From Alcanivorax jadensis T9 (GTDB lineage: Bacteria; Pseudomonadota; Gammaproteobacteria; Pseudomonadales; Alcanivoracaceae), in assembly GCF_000756655.1 (NCBI RefSeq), contig NZ_ARXU01000003.1, positions 124,001-188,000 on the forward strand: DNA of 64,000 bases, written 5' to 3'. Below are positions 34,501 through 44,269 of this stretch, piece after piece (within the stretch, counting starts at the first letter, position 1; each line of letters opens with the position of its first letter). The position numbers were made by a program, and so were the translations under genes. A model generated the notes under the pieces. That model saw only the letters and a program-made list of their open reading frames with translations. It did not search any database and had not been told where the DNA came from.

Positions 34501-37500
34501 AGGAAAGCCTGGATGGCGCTGACCAGTTCCGGGGCGTCGTCCGGGGTTCTGCCGCCGCGCAGGGCGTCAATCATTTCGGCGAGCCGGTCGTGGCAACGGT
34601 GCAACAGGGCAAACAGGGCCGGGTCCGTTTGTTGCTGGCCGTTATGATGCGCTTCGTAGAGATTTTCCAGTTCGTGGGCCAGATCGCCCACCGGGGCCAC
34701 GGCGGCCATGCGGGCCCCCCCCTTGAGGGTGTGAAGGTCCCGCTGCAGACCATCCACGTTGCCGGCATCTCCCTGTTCCCACTGGTCCAGGGTATGGCTG
34801 GCGGATTCCAGAATATCTTCGGCCTCTTCCAGGAACAGGCTGACCAGTTCCGGATCCATGTGGGCCTGATATTCACCACTGCTGGCCCAGCTGTTGGTAT
34901 CCGGGGTGCTATCCACAGCCTGGGGATCCGCGCTGCTGTGAGAGAAGGCATCGTCCCAGTGTGGTGAACGTCCGCCGGGGCCAGGGCCATCGCCGTCCGG
35001 GCCGCTGTTTTCTGCCAGTTCGTGAAGCGAATCCACCAGCCCCAGTTCCGGGCGCACGGTCTGGCCGGCGGCCAGGCAGTCCATCATGTTGACCAGAGCA
35101 TCCTGGCCTTCACCAGCCAGCGACAGCATCTGTTCGCTGCAAGCCAGGCGGCCGGATTCCACCGCGCTGTAGCAGGCGGCCAGGGCCGCGGCCAGGGCGT
35201 GAATTTCGTTGAGACCGGCGGTGGTGGCGCTGCTGGAAAGCAGTTGCAGTTCGTCGCGCAGTTTTACCAGTTCTTCGGTCTGTTCCGGATGCTGGGCCCA
35301 CTGGTCCAGTAGTTGTTCCGCGTCCACGATCAGGTCCATGCCTTCGGAAAGGAACACGGAAAGGATGTGTGGATCCGGGCCGGAGTCATTTTGGTCGGCC
35401 AGCCCGTCGCGGTGTTGCTGTAGCGCGGCGATCAGGGCATCGGCGCCGGGCAGATGGGGTTGAGCGAGCTGTTCCAGGTTGTTGAGCACCAGGCGATGAG
35501 CCTGTCGCAGCAGTCCGGCCTGCTGGGTGGTTATCCGGCGGTTGCTGCTGATCAGGTCGCGGACCAGTTTTTCAGCCGGTTCCGCCACTTCCGCCACCGC
35601 TTCGATTTCCGCCATGCGGGCACTGCCCTTGAGGGTGTGCAGGGCGCGGTGGACGCTGTCGTCCAGGGTGTGTTCGGATAAATCCGGGTCTACGGTGTCC
35701 AGCCACTCATCTATCAGTGCCAGGTTGCGACGGGCTTCGCTGGCGAAGATCTCCAGCAGCACCGGGTCGGGTCCCTCCTCGCCGTCGGCATCCGCTGCGG
35801 CGTCGTCACCGTCACTCATGTCCGGAATGTCAGAAAGACTGTCGATACCGTTGTCGGCGCTGTCGCTATCTACGGACGCGGTTTCGCTGGCGGGTTCGGC
35901 TGCTTCTTCATCAGGCAGGCTGAATTCGATGGCGCCATCATCGATATCGTCGTTGTCTTCCCAGGCAAGGTGGGCATCGCTATCGTCGGAGGCGTCGTTG
36001 AAGGCAGCCAGATCCTCCATGGACAGGCTATCGTCATTGTCGGTGCTGCTTTCCGCGAACGAATCGCTGTCCGCGGGCAAGGGGATTTCCAGCGTGTCGT
36101 CGCTTTCCGTGTCATCGCCGAGTGCAGCAAAGTCGGTCTGGTTGTCAGCCTTGCTGGTTTCGCTGCCAGTGATGGCCGGTACCTGATCAATCTGGCCGCC
36201 GGCGGCCAGGGTGTCGGCGGCGTCGGCCAGCGGTTGCACATCGAACGGATCTGGCTGTCGCAGGGTAAAGGCATCCACCAGAGCGGGAACGCGATTGCGC
36301 ACCTCCTGTACCAGCGCAATCAGCACCGAAGTTGGTTCAATGCTGCGGTCAATGACCCGGTTAAGCATGTTCTCCACGGACCAGCCCAGCTCGCCCACGG
36401 TGCTGGCACCGACCATGCGGCCGGAGCCTTTCAGAGTGTGGAAGGCGCGACGGAATTCCACCAGGGATTCCTCATCGCTGGTGTTGGCGGCCCAGCGCGG
36501 GAAAAATTCATCCAGCGCGTCCAGGACTTCGCTGATTTCTTCCTGGAAGATTTCGATGATTTCGTCATCGATCAGATCGTCATCATCGTCAGAGGGACTC
36601 TCGGCGACCGGTTGCGGCTCGTCGTCGGATTCCTGCGAAGCGGACTGTGTTTCCTGTTCGGTGGAGGCCGGCCCGGTAATTTCTAGAGTGCGGTCGCCTT
36701 TGTCGAGGCTGCCCTGCAGGGCATCGTTGCTGTCGTCGAAAGCTTCTTCCAAAGCGAAGTCTTCATGCAGATCGTCGCCGTCGAGACTGTCGTCGGCATC
36801 AGGCTCAGCATGCAAAGAGATGGACTCGTCGACGGTGTGGCTGTCAGTCCGGGCCTCTGCGTCCAGCTCAATGCGTTCCACTTCGAACTGGTCATTGCCG
36901 AAATCACTGCCCTGCTCCAGCGGGTAGCCGAGAGCGTCCACACTGGCACGGGCCAGTTGCAGGATATCGTCGGTGGTTTCCGGATCGTCGCTGAGACGTT
37001 CCAGATAGTACTCCACCGAGGTGATGGCATCGGCCAGGGTGTCCATGCTGCGCCAGTCCGGTTTGGGCTGGTCGGCGTCAAGCAGCTTTTCCTGAATGAA
37101 GAGCACGCATTGGCGCAGAATCACCGCAGGCTTGCTGAGCTGGATCACTTCCAGACCGCCGCGCACGGCATTGAGTCGCTCCGGCACCGGCTCCAGGTGC
37201 TCCGGGTTCCACTGGGAAGCAATGAACTCGACGATGCCGTCCTTGGCCTCTTCCAGGCCGGCACGGCATTCGCGCAGTACCGCATCCATGGCCTGGCCCA
37301 CGTGGCCGGGCATGTCGCTCTGGTCGCCGGGGTAGGACTTGCCGCGACGGTCACCGCCGCTGATACCCGCCAGGGTGGCTTCCACATAAAGCAGGGCGCC
37401 GGCGATATCCATCAGGGTTTCGCGTTCGGCGGGACGTTTGCCGGCGACAATGTCTTCCACCGCGTGGAGCTGTTCTTCTACCAGGGTGCGAGGCTGGCCA

Positions 37501-38600
37501 AGGCCAAGCACTGCCACGGTGTCGGCTACCTGTTTCAGGGTGACCGTCTGCGGCTGCAGTTTGCTGGCGTCGCTTTCGCCACTGTGGACGAAGGTTTCCA
37601 GGGCATCCTTGACGGTGGTGATTTCCTCGGACAGGGCCTTCACGACGGAATTCATGGCTTCGGCATCCGGGCCGGTCATGCGGGCCCGTTCTGCGTTGAC
37701 CAGGTCATCGGAAGGGAGTGCATCGTCCAGGCGGAAACGGGCTTTGACATCGCGAATGCGCGGGCTGTCTACCTCTGCCTTGGCCACGTAATAAAGCAGG
37801 TTCTTGATCAGTTCGGTGGGCGCCGGCTGGTTCAGGCTATTGGCGCCGTCGATGACCAGTTCACGCAGGTTGCGGTCCACATGACCGAGCATCAGTTTTA
37901 CCGAGGTGCCCAGGGTAATGGCGTCTTCCGACAGGCCTTCCACCAGGGCGTTGCTGATGGCCCATAGCGGGGCACGCGGAGCGTCACCAGTGACTTGCTC
38001 AAGTTTGCTAAAGACCTTGGCCATATAGCCCAGGTTCTCACCCATGTTGTCGTTGCGCAGCACGCCGAGCAGGGCAATCTGGAACATCTGGCGAATTTTC
38101 TTGGCCAGCTGAATAAAACGGGGATCGTTGAGCAGGTCATCCGGTATCTGACCACTGCCGGTGGCGTCGGTCAGGTCCGGCTTGAACAGGGCGGTTTCCG
38201 ACAGCAGCGGTTCGCCGCGGGCGGCGCGCAGGTCGTTGAGTAGCGGCAGCAGCACCACCGGCAGGTCACGACGGTTGGTGGCTACCCGATCCAGATAGGG
38301 GGGCAGCTGCAAGATGGCCCGCATCAGGGTTTCCTGGCCGTCCCCCACATTGCCTACCCGGCCTTCAAGCAGGGCCTGGGCCAGCTTTTCCATTTCCTCG
38401 GCGAGCAGAGCAGCACCGTAGAACTCCACCATTTGCAGGGTGCCGTACACCTGGTGCAGATGGGCCTGGCAAAAACGCATGCGGGTGGCGTCGTCCGGGG
38501 TATCCACGAACGCTTCCAGTGCCTGCTGCGCCTGGTTCAGGGTTTCCTGGATCTCCCCGCGAACCCAGTCCAGAGCCAGATAGTCGTGACGGTCACTCAT
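31518..38600 (-). CDS. chpA: Hybrid histidine kinase ChpA with multiple HPt domains
   Basis: This 2360-residue kinase is the core of the Pil-Chp system controlling type IV pilus motility and cAMP. Five HPt domains with phospho-acceptor histidines are visible (FHTLKGSGR about 720, LHTLKGSAR about 987, LHTLKGGAR about 1290 and 1461, LHTLKGGARLA about 1633). The first roughly 550 residues hold a degenerate HPt-like region without the motif. Then follow a dimerisation part, a CheA-type ATPase (NAVDHGIE about 1931), a CheW domain and a C-terminal receiver (LLDIEMPRMDGF, Asp about 2281). AGGAG 5 bases upstream fixes the ATG at 38598-38600. Confidence 0.96.
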   Translation of the reverse strand: MSDRHDYLALDWVRGEIQETLNQAQQALEAFVDTPDDATRMRFCQAHLHQVYGTLQMVEFYGAALLAEEMEKLAQALLEGRVGNVGDGQETLMRAILQLPPYLDRVATNRRDLPVVLLPLLNDLRAARGEPLLSETALFKPDLTDATGSGQIPDDLLNDPRFIQLAKKIRQMFQIALLGVLRNDNMGENLGYMAKVFSKLEQVTGDAPRAPLWAISNALVEGLSEDAITLGTSVKLMLGHVDRNLRELVIDGANSLNQPAPTELIKNLLYYVAKAEVDSPRIRDVKARFRLDDALPSDDLVNAERARMTGPDAEAMNSVVKALSEEITTVKDALETFVHSGESDASKLQPQTVTLKQVADTVAVLGLGQPRTLVEEQLHAVEDIVAGKRPAERETLMDIAGALLYVEATLAGISGGDRRGKSYPGDQSDMPGHVGQAMDAVLRECRAGLEEAKDGIVEFIASQWNPEHLEPVPERLNAVRGGLEVIQLSKPAVILRQCVLFIQEKLLDADQPKPDWRSMDTLADAITSVEYYLERLSDDPETTDDILQLARASVDALGYPLEQGSDFGNDQFEVERIELDAEARTDSHTVDESISLHAEPDADDSLDGDDLHEDFALEEAFDDSNDALQGSLDKGDRTLEITGPASTEQETQSASQESDDEPQPVAESPSDDDDDLIDDEIIEIFQEEISEVLDALDEFFPRWAANTSDEESLVEFRRAFHTLKGSGRMVGASTVGELGWSVENMLNRVIDRSIEPTSVLIALVQEVRNRVPALVDAFTLRQPDPFDVQPLADAADTLAAGGQIDQVPAITGSETSKADNQTDFAALGDDTESDDTLEIPLPADSDSFAESSTDNDDSLSMEDLAAFNDASDDSDAHLAWEDNDDIDDGAIEFSLPDEEAAEPASETASVDSDSADNGIDSLSDIPDMSDGDDAAADADGEEGPDPVLLEIFASEARRNLALIDEWLDTVDPDLSEHTLDDSVHRALHTLKGSARMAEIEAVAEVAEPAEKLVRDLISSNRRITTQQAGLLRQAHRLVLNNLEQLAQPHLPGADALIAALQQHRDGLADQNDSGPDPHILSVFLSEGMDLIVDAEQLLDQWAQHPEQTEELVKLRDELQLLSSSATTAGLNEIHALAAALAACYSAVESGRLACSEQMLSLAGEGQDALVNMMDCLAAGQTVRPELGLVDSLHELAENSGPDGDGPGPGGRSPHWDDAFSHSSADPQAVDSTPDTNSWASSGEYQAHMDPELVSLFLEEAEDILESASHTLDQWEQGDAGNVDGLQRDLHTLKGGARMAAVAPVGDLAHELENLYEAHHNGQQQTDPALFALLHRCHDRLAEMIDALRGGRTPDDAPELVSAIQAFLRGDRTPDTSASLDSEPQAHEAASDFAEDTGSPAPVAVEDAPATPAPPQPERDPELVEIFLEEADEILESAGSSLEQWIGEQDNLIELQSLQRDLHTLKGGARMAEVSELGDLGHELETLYEGLAQSRLAIEPTLFDLLHRCHDQLAEMVEALKAGRPLPQGDTLIQAIHGYVADPAGFSLPAVASAAPAPAEASPTTPTNREEPTATREQPDEDYSDWESDSDPEILEIFLEESDELAEIIDACLTSWKDHPESTDFTDDLKRALHTLKGGARLAGLKPLGDISHDFETYLLQLERRREAPTQEDFQPMINWYDQIVRGMESVARSARRQPVTAPQESGTAMAPAAEKPQPQQPKQDDRRQRQNQAQPQEMVRVGADVLEALVNLAGETSINRGRVEQGISEFTFNVEEMGNTVQRLYEQLRRLDSETEAQIMSNYQQGVERGEIDEDFDPLEMDQYSELHQITKQLSESASDLLDLKNTLLDRTKDTETLLLQQSRINTELQEKLMRTRMVPFSRLVPRLRRIVRQISGEVDKRVEFDVLNPEGELDRSLMERVVAPLEHMLRNAVDHGIETREGRQSAGKNDSGRINLELGREGGEVVITLSDDGKGIDTDAVRTKAVERGLIAPDAQLSEQEIQQFIFHAGFSTAAAVTQISGRGVGMDVVASEIKQMGGSVTIDSHKGQGTRFIIRLPFTLAMNRALMVKAAEDTYAIPLNQIEGIVRISPFELQHYFEEDNPVYTYVGQDYELQYLGNFVHGTRSPHLESHTTPMPVLLIRSTEHTVAIVVDNLVGSREVVVKSVGPQLASVAGISGATILGDGSVVIILDIHSLIRAAHVQVPTLGVADIPVLPQEPVQEDEEAEFKRDTPLVMVTDDSVTVRKVTTRLLERNGYEVVTAKDGMDAIAKLEDIRPDVMLLDIEMPRMDGFEVATHVRHDSRLQDVPIIMITSRTGEKHRERAFDIGVNCYMGKPFQENELLSTIRELLGELQETGNE

Positions 38601-38620
38601 GACGTCTCCTGTCATACTCA

Positions 38621-38650
38621 AACCTGCCGTCACTGCGGGCAGGTTTTTTT
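38621..38650 (+). terminator. Terminator-like hairpin between pilK and chpA
   Basis: AACCTGCC (38621-38628) pairs with GGCAGGTT (38638-38645) and is followed by T7 on the plus strand. The genes here run on the minus strand, where the hairpin has only three T after it. So it would stop antisense transcription entering the operon and perhaps weaken chpA readthrough. Confidence 0.6.
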
Positions 38651-38664
38651 ATTATCTACAGCGC

Positions 38665-39543
38665 TTATCGACAGCGCCGGAAGGCCAGCGTATCGGCGAA
38701 ATGTATACGTTCCAGATCCGGATGTTGCCAGTCGGTCACTTCCCCGGGACCGAGCACCAGAATGCCACCGGGAGCGAGTCGTTCCGCCAGACGGTTGACG
38801 ATCTGGCGTTTCCGCCAGCGGCGAAAGTAGATCAGCATGTTCTGGCAGAAAATCAGATCCATGTCGTTCATTGGCGCGTTGCTCAGATCCAGCACGTTGA
38901 GCCGGGCAAAGCAGATGCGCTCACGCAATACTGGCGTCACGGCCAGAGTTTGTTCATTGCCGCAGGGCTGAAAATATTTCTCCCGCAGTAGCGGGTCCAC
39001 CTGCAGTACCCGGCGCGCCGGGTATTCCCCTTTGCGGGCCTTGGCCAGGGTGGGCAGGCTGATGTCGGTGGCGGTGATTCCGTAGAATAGTTTGCGGCCG
39101 CCGCCGTTGAGCTGCTCATTGATCATCATGGCGAGGGAATAGGCTTCCTCGCCGGTGGAGCACCCCACGCTCCACGCATCCAGGCTGGCACCGTCGGGCT
39201 GCTCGGCCTTGAAGCGCTGTACGAATTCCTCCACCAGGGCATAGGAGCTTGGGTGGCGGAAAAAGCTGGTTTCCTGCACGGTAAGCCGGTCTACCAGTAC
39301 CGACCATTCCATGGCCCGGGATTCTGTGGAGCCCACCATCAGGTGTTCGTAATAGGTGTCGTAGTCTTCGATGCCCAGCTCGCGCATACGAATGCTCAAG
39401 CTGGTTTCGAGGAAGGTCTTGCGCTCGTTGGACAGGGTCATGCCGGTGCGCTCTTCCAGCAACGCCTGCCATAGCTGGAACTGCTCCGCATCCATGGCGG
39501 GCGTGCTTTTGATGGACCAGCGGTCTGTCACTGCAGCACCCAT
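38665..39543 (-). CDS. pilK: Chemotaxis methyltransferase PilK
   Basis: This 292-residue CheR-type enzyme methylates the PilJ receptor using S-adenosylmethionine. The SAM site WSVGCSTGEEAYSLAM, the helical N-terminal domain and FCQNMLIYFRR are all present. It lies between pilJ and chpA, as in Pseudomonas aeruginosa. A later in-frame ATG (MDAEQFQLW, 16 codons on) could be the true start. Confidence 0.92.
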   Translation of the reverse strand: MGAAVTDRWSIKSTPAMDAEQFQLWQALLEERTGMTLSNERKTFLETSLSIRMRELGIEDYDTYYEHLMVGSTESRAMEWSVLVDRLTVQETSFFRHPSSYALVEEFVQRFKAEQPDGASLDAWSVGCSTGEEAYSLAMMINEQLNGGGRKLFYGITATDISLPTLAKARKGEYPARRVLQVDPLLREKYFQPCGNEQTLAVTPVLRERICFARLNVLDLSNAPMNDMDLIFCQNMLIYFRRWRKRQIVNRLAERLAPGGILVLGPGEVTDWQHPDLERIHFADTLAFRRCR

Positions 39544-39574
39544 AGCATCACTCCTTTAGCCGGCGCGAGCCGGA

Positions 39575-41599
39575 TCAGGAGTGCTCCGGCAGGCGGAAGC
39601 CGGCAACAGAGTTACGCATCTCCTGCGCCATCTCGGCCAGGTTACCAATGGATCGCGCAGTCGCGGTGGTACCGGCGGAGGTCTGCGAGGTAATTTCCTG
39701 GATCACGTTCATGGTGTTGGAAATGTGACCGGCAGACGCTGCCTGCTGGCGCGCCGCGTTGGAGATGTTCTGGATCAGGTCCGCCAGGGTTTTCGATACG
39801 TTCTCAATTTCTTCCAGTGCCACACCAGCGTCCTGCGCCAGACGGGCCCCTTTTACCACCTCGGCGGTGGTGGCTTCCATGGAGATTACCGCCTCGTTGG
39901 TATCGGTCTGAATGGTTTTTACCAGGGTCTCGATCTGCTTGGTCGCGGCGGCGGAACGTTCCGCCAGTCGCTGTACCTCATCCGCTACCACCGCGAAGCC
40001 CCGCCCGGCTTCACCGGCCATGGACGCCTGAATGGCGGCGTTCAAGGCGAGGATGTTGGTCTGGTCGGCAATGTCGTTAATCAGGGATACGATGTCGCCA
40101 ATTTCCTGGGAGGATTCACCCAGACGCTTGATCCGTTTGGAGGTTTCCTGGATCTGTTCGCGAATGGTGTCCATGCCGTGGATGGTGGCCTGTACCACTT
40201 CGGCGCCCTTGTTGGCGATGGCTACCGCTCGTTCCGCTACCGCCGCCGATTCGGCGGCGTTGGCGGATACCTGGTCAATGGACACCGCCATTTCGTTCAC
40301 AGCGGCGGAGGCGCCGGCAATTTCCTGGGCCTGGTGCTCGGAGGCTTCGGCCAGATGCATCGCCGTGGACTGGGTTTCCTGGGCGGCCGAGGCCACCTGT
40401 ACCGCCGAGTTGTTGATGGTTTGTACCAGGCTGCGCAGCTGGTCAATGGAGTAGTTGATGGAGTCAGCGATGGCACCGGTGAAGTCCTCGGTTACCGTCG
40501 CCTGTACGGTCAGGTCGCCGTCCGCCAGGTCACCCAGTTCGTCGAGCAGTCGCAGAATCGCCGCCTGGTTACGCTGGTTCTCGCTTTCCAGCTCGTCCTT
40601 CAGCGTTGCCGCCTGACGGTTACGCTGGGCCATGATCAGGAAGAACAGCAGTACCGCGATGGCAGCAGACAAGCCACCCAGGGTCACTGACGGGAAGAAG
40701 GTGTTGGTGGAGCCTTCAAACTGGGTGTTCAGGTTGCTGGATTCCTGCAGCAGATCCTGGGAGCGACGGAAGATGGTGTCGGCCGCGTTACGTACCTGGA
40801 ACAGTTCGGGAGCCGTTTCCAGGATTTCATCCACGGACTGGTTAACGAATTCGTCGAACAGGTCGGCAATCTCGGCCAGGTAATCCAGGGCATCCGGGTC
40901 GTTGACCTGGTCAATGCCCATGGCTTCGTCGCCTTCGATCATGCCGTTCATGACCCGGCCAAACAGGCTGGCATCACGACCAAAGGCATCCGCCGCAATC
41001 ACCGCGCCGTCGCCACCTTCCAGCACTTTGGAAATAGAGCTGAGAATCCGTTCGGCCAGCAGGGACTGACGCTGGGCAAAGGCGATCTGATCCGGCTCGG
41101 CGCCGGTGGCCACCAGAATGTCCACCACGCCTTCATATTCTGCCTGCAGGGAAGGAATGGTCTGGGCCAGGGTGTCTGCCACTTCGTGCAGATCCAGAAC
41201 CGTATCTTCCCCGCGCAGGATGATGCCCGCGTTGCTGTTCACTTCGGACCACAGGCTGCTCAGACGTTCTTTCACCTCGGTATTGTCGACCGGTTCGTCT
41301 TTAACGTCATCCCAGGCGGATTGAAAGCTCTGCTGGGATTTGGCCAGCAATTCGAAGGCGTCGGCGTTACCGGCAGCGGCCTCAAGGGAGTTTTTGGCGA
41401 TCTGCTGGGAGATAACCCGCATATCAGAGGCCAGGGTAATATTCTCTTGGGCCTGGTTCGCCGTGGTTGCGGAGAGCAGGAAATTCACCACCGCCAGAAC
41501 GATAAAGACGGCAAGGCCGATGTACAGCGCGATATTCAGCGTGCTGCCTTCCGCGCCCCCCCGCAATTTGTCAAAGATTGCTCCCGAATTGAACTTCAT
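39575..41599 (-). CDS. pilJ: Methyl-accepting receptor PilJ
   Basis: This 674-residue receptor has two membrane segments (about 23-44 and 306-325) bounding a helical periplasmic PilJ sensor. A linker and the cytoplasmic signalling hairpin follow, with its conserved tip ([20 protein letters not shown], about 515-535). It senses surface contact or pilus retraction and controls ChpA. Ala/Gln/Glu-rich methylation helices flank the tip. Confidence 0.95.
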   Translation of the reverse strand: MKFNSGAIFDKLRGGAEGSTLNIALYIGLAVFIVLAVVNFLLSATTANQAQENITLASDMRVISQQIAKNSLEAAAGNADAFELLAKSQQSFQSAWDDVKDEPVDNTEVKERLSSLWSEVNSNAGIILRGEDTVLDLHEVADTLAQTIPSLQAEYEGVVDILVATGAEPDQIAFAQRQSLLAERILSSISKVLEGGDGAVIAADAFGRDASLFGRVMNGMIEGDEAMGIDQVNDPDALDYLAEIADLFDEFVNQSVDEILETAPELFQVRNAADTIFRRSQDLLQESSNLNTQFEGSTNTFFPSVTLGGLSAAIAVLLFFLIMAQRNRQAATLKDELESENQRNQAAILRLLDELGDLADGDLTVQATVTEDFTGAIADSINYSIDQLRSLVQTINNSAVQVASAAQETQSTAMHLAEASEHQAQEIAGASAAVNEMAVSIDQVSANAAESAAVAERAVAIANKGAEVVQATIHGMDTIREQIQETSKRIKRLGESSQEIGDIVSLINDIADQTNILALNAAIQASMAGEAGRGFAVVADEVQRLAERSAAATKQIETLVKTIQTDTNEAVISMEATTAEVVKGARLAQDAGVALEEIENVSKTLADLIQNISNAARQQAASAGHISNTMNVIQEITSQTSAGTTATARSIGNLAEMAQEMRNSVAGFRLPEHS

Positions 41600-41658
41600 A
41601 GTCTGGCTCCTGGCCTGGCGTTCGCTCTTCTTATGTACCCCAAATGCTTATATACAGC

Positions 41659-42207
41659 TCAGCCGGTGCGGGCGACCTGCATAAAGCGCGGATCCTCTGC
41701 CAGCCGGGTCAGGCTGAACACGGACCAGTACTCCCCGTCCCGCCGGTAGGCGCCGCGCACAAAAGGTGTGACGCTGGCATCGCTGACCGGCAGTGATTCC
41801 ACAAATTCATCAATGGGGAAATGTTGCATCCCCAGTACCTCGTCCACCGTCATGCCGGTGTACAAGTCATCCTGGTCCAGGACCAGCAACCGTCGGCGCT
41901 TTTCCTGGACCGGCGAATTCTTTTCCAGAAAGCCACTGAGATCCATCACGGTCATCAGCCGGCCCCGGACATTGGCCACGCCCTTCATCCAGCTGCGTGC
42001 GCCGGGAATGCGGGTGTAGGCCGGCACCGAGAGGATTTCGGAAACCTCATCCAGCGGTGCCACGTATTTCTTGCCATCCATCACAAAGCCCACGCCGCTC
42101 CAGTAGCTGACCGCATCCTGCTGCATAGGCAGGTCTTTGGCCTGCTCGCGGCAGCGACGGTTGTAGTCGGCCAGTTGAATATAGGCGGCGGAAGCAGTTG
42201 CGCTCAT
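41659..42207 (-). CDS. pilI: CheW-like adaptor PilI
   Basis: This 182-residue CheW-domain protein links PilJ to ChpA. Conserved segments are YVAPLDEVSEIL, GVANVRGRLMTVMDLSGFL and VDEVLGMQ. It lies 15 bp after pilH and before pilJ. Confidence 0.93.
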   Translation of the reverse strand: MSATASAAYIQLADYNRRCREQAKDLPMQQDAVSYWSGVGFVMDGKKYVAPLDEVSEILSVPAYTRIPGARSWMKGVANVRGRLMTVMDLSGFLEKNSPVQEKRRRLLVLDQDDLYTGMTVDEVLGMQHFPIDEFVESLPVSDASVTPFVRGAYRRDGEYWSVFSLTRLAEDPRFMQVARTG

Positions 42208-42222
42208 CAGGGGCTCCGAATA

Positions 42223-42591
42223 TCAGCCGTCGGCCAGCATGCGCTCGACAGTTTGCAGGAGCACATCCTCGTCCACCGGTTTGGTCAGGTAGTCCTTGGC
42301 GCCCTGGCGTTTACCCCAGACACGGTCGGTTTCCTGATCCTTGGTGGTTACGATGACGATGGGAATGTGCGCGGTATCGGCACCCTTGGTGAGCTGGCGG
42401 GTCGCCTGGAAGCCGTTAAGGCCCGGCATTACCACATCCATCAGAACCAGTTCGGGCAGCTCGGAGCGGGCCATGGCGACGCCATCGGCTCCATTGGCGG
42501 CCTCGAGCACCTCGTGGCCGTGCTTTTCGAGTATCTCCCGCAACTTGTAGGTTTCGGTGGGAGAGTCATCCACAATCAGAATACGTGCCAT
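42223..42591 (-). CDS. pilH: Response regulator PilH
   Basis: This 122-residue single-domain receiver has Asp52 (LVLMDVVMPGLNG) as the expected phosphorylation site, Asp8-Asp9 in the acidic pocket and a C-terminal Lys (LTKPVD). In Pseudomonas PilH tunes ChpA signalling, acting as phosphate sink or on pilus retraction. It has no output domain. Confidence 0.93.
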   Translation of the reverse strand: MARILIVDDSPTETYKLREILEKHGHEVLEAANGADGVAMARSELPELVLMDVVMPGLNGFQATRQLTKGADTAHIPIVIVTTKDQETDRVWGKRQGAKDYLTKPVDEDVLLQTVERMLADG

Positions 42592-42623
42592 CTTATCCTC
42601 TTCAGGCTCAGCGACGCTGTCGC

Positions 42624-43007
42624 TTAACCGCTGATATGCTGTCGAATCGCGCCGAGAAGCTCGTCCTTGGAAAACGGCTTGGTCAGATACTCGTCGGACC
42701 CCACTATCCGCCCCTTGGCCTTGTCGAAAAGGCCGTCCTTGGATGACAGCATGATCACCGGGGTGGCCTTGAAGGCACTGTTGTTCTTGATCAGGGCGCA
42801 GGTTTGATACCCGTCAAGGCGCGGCATCATGATGTCGACGAAGATGATATTGGGTTTGCTGTCGGCGATTTTGGCCAAGGCATCGAAGCCATCGGTGGCG
42901 GTGATCACTTCACAACCTGCTTTCTTCAACAAGGTTTCCGCGGTGCGACGGATGGTTTTGGAATCGTCGATCACCATTACCTTGAGGTCTTGGAAATTGT
43001 CAGTCAT
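42624..43007 (-). CDS. pilG: Response regulator PilG
   Basis: This 127-residue single-domain receiver has Asp58 (IIFVDIMMPRLDG), an Asp14-Asp15 acidic pair and LTKPFS. First gene of the Pil-Chp operon; in Pseudomonas it promotes pilus extension and cAMP production. The 244-bp region before it is shared with divergent gshB. Confidence 0.94.
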   Translation of the reverse strand: MTDNFQDLKVMVIDDSKTIRRTAETLLKKAGCEVITATDGFDALAKIADSKPNIIFVDIMMPRLDGYQTCALIKNNSAFKATPVIMLSSKDGLFDKAKGRIVGSDEYLTKPFSKDELLGAIRQHISG

Positions 43008-43251
43008 GGAAACTGCCTTTAACCGTGAACCGTTGTTGGCCGCAACTTATTGTAATTTTTGGCCTTTCTAGTAATTCGATGGGCGGGGGGTGTAGCGAGA
43101 CAAGCCCAAACGAAGTTTTTAACACAGATTCTACAATCAATCTATAAGACCCTATGAAACTTGAGAAAATGCCCCGCGCATCCCTGCATAGCGGTGGGCA
43201 GTCAGCGCTGCTAACATTGCCCGGCCTGATCCCGATGTCTGTGGAGACCCC

Positions 43252-44205
43252 ATGAGTCTGCGTATTGGTGTGGTGATGGACCCCATCGCCAAAATCAAAC
43301 CCTGGAAAGACAGCACCTTCGCCATGCTGCTGGAAGCGCAACGACGTGGCTGGTCATTGCTCTACATGGAGCCGGCGGATCTATACGTGCGAGATGGTCG
43401 CACCTTTGCGGCCACTCGGGCACTGTCCGTCACCGACAATAACGACGATTGGTACCGTCTGGCCGACGCCGTGAATTACGATCTGGCCGATCTGGATATT
43501 ATCCTGATGCGCCAGGACCCGCCGTTCAATGCGGAGTACATCTACGCCACCTACCTGCTTGAAAAGGTGGAGCGTGAAGGCGTGCTGGTGGTGAATCGGC
43601 CTGGCAGTGTCCGCGACAGTAACGAAAAACTGTTCGCCACTGACTTCCCGCAGTGTTGTGCTCCGACGCTGGTCTCCAGCCAGTCCGGGCTGCTGCGCGA
43701 TTTTGTACGGGAGTTCGGTGACACTGTGATGAAGCCACTGGATGGCATGGGTGGCAGCAATATCTTCCGGGTGCGCCAGGACAGCCCCAATATCTCGGTG
43801 GTGATCGAGGTGCTGACACAGCACGGCAAGACGCCGATCATGGCTCAGCGCTTCGTGCCGGAGATCACCGAGGGCGACAAGCGCATCCTCATGATCAATG
43901 GCGAGCCGGTGCCCTATGCGCTGGCGCGGATCCCCAAGGAAGGTGAGCTGCGTGGCAATCTGGCCGCCGGCGGCACTGGTCAGGGCCGCGAGCTGACCGA
44001 CCGCGATCGCTGGATCTGTGAGCAGGTGGGCCCCACGCTCAAGCGCAAGGGGCTGTATTTCGTGGGCCTGGACGTGATCGGTGATTATCTCACCGAGATC
44101 AACGTGACCAGTCCCACCTGCATTCGCGAGCTGGACGCGATCTTCGGCATCAACATTGCCGGTCAGCTGTTCGACATGTTGCTGGAGTTGCGGCAGCCAT
44201 CATAG
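43252..44205 (+). CDS. gshB: Glutathione synthetase
   Basis: This 317-residue ATP-grasp enzyme joins gamma-glutamylcysteine and glycine. The expected regions are MDPIAKIKPWKDSTFAML at the start, LDGMGGSNIFRV (grasp loop), and VGLDVIGDYLTEINVTSPT near the metal site. GGAG lies 5 bases before the ATG. Divergent from pilG, upstream of tonB as in Pseudomonas. Confidence 0.97.
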   Translation: MSLRIGVVMDPIAKIKPWKDSTFAMLLEAQRRGWSLLYMEPADLYVRDGRTFAATRALSVTDNNDDWYRLADAVNYDLADLDIILMRQDPPFNAEYIYATYLLEKVEREGVLVVNRPGSVRDSNEKLFATDFPQCCAPTLVSSQSGLLRDFVREFGDTVMKPLDGMGGSNIFRVRQDSPNISVVIEVLTQHGKTPIMAQRFVPEITEGDKRILMINGEPVPYALARIPKEGELRGNLAAGGTGQGRELTDRDRWICEQVGPTLKRKGLYFVGLDVIGDYLTEINVTSPTCIRELDAIFGINIAGQLFDMLLELRQPS

Positions 44206-44269
44206 ACGATGAGTACGGTCCGGGGCACACTCCCTGGCCGTTTAAAGGCAGTAACAAAAAGAAGAAATC

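Noticed and set aside
36765-37967. Plus-strand open frames opposite chpA
   Set aside because: They follow from the codon bias of the 7-kb chpA gene and show no protein-like features.
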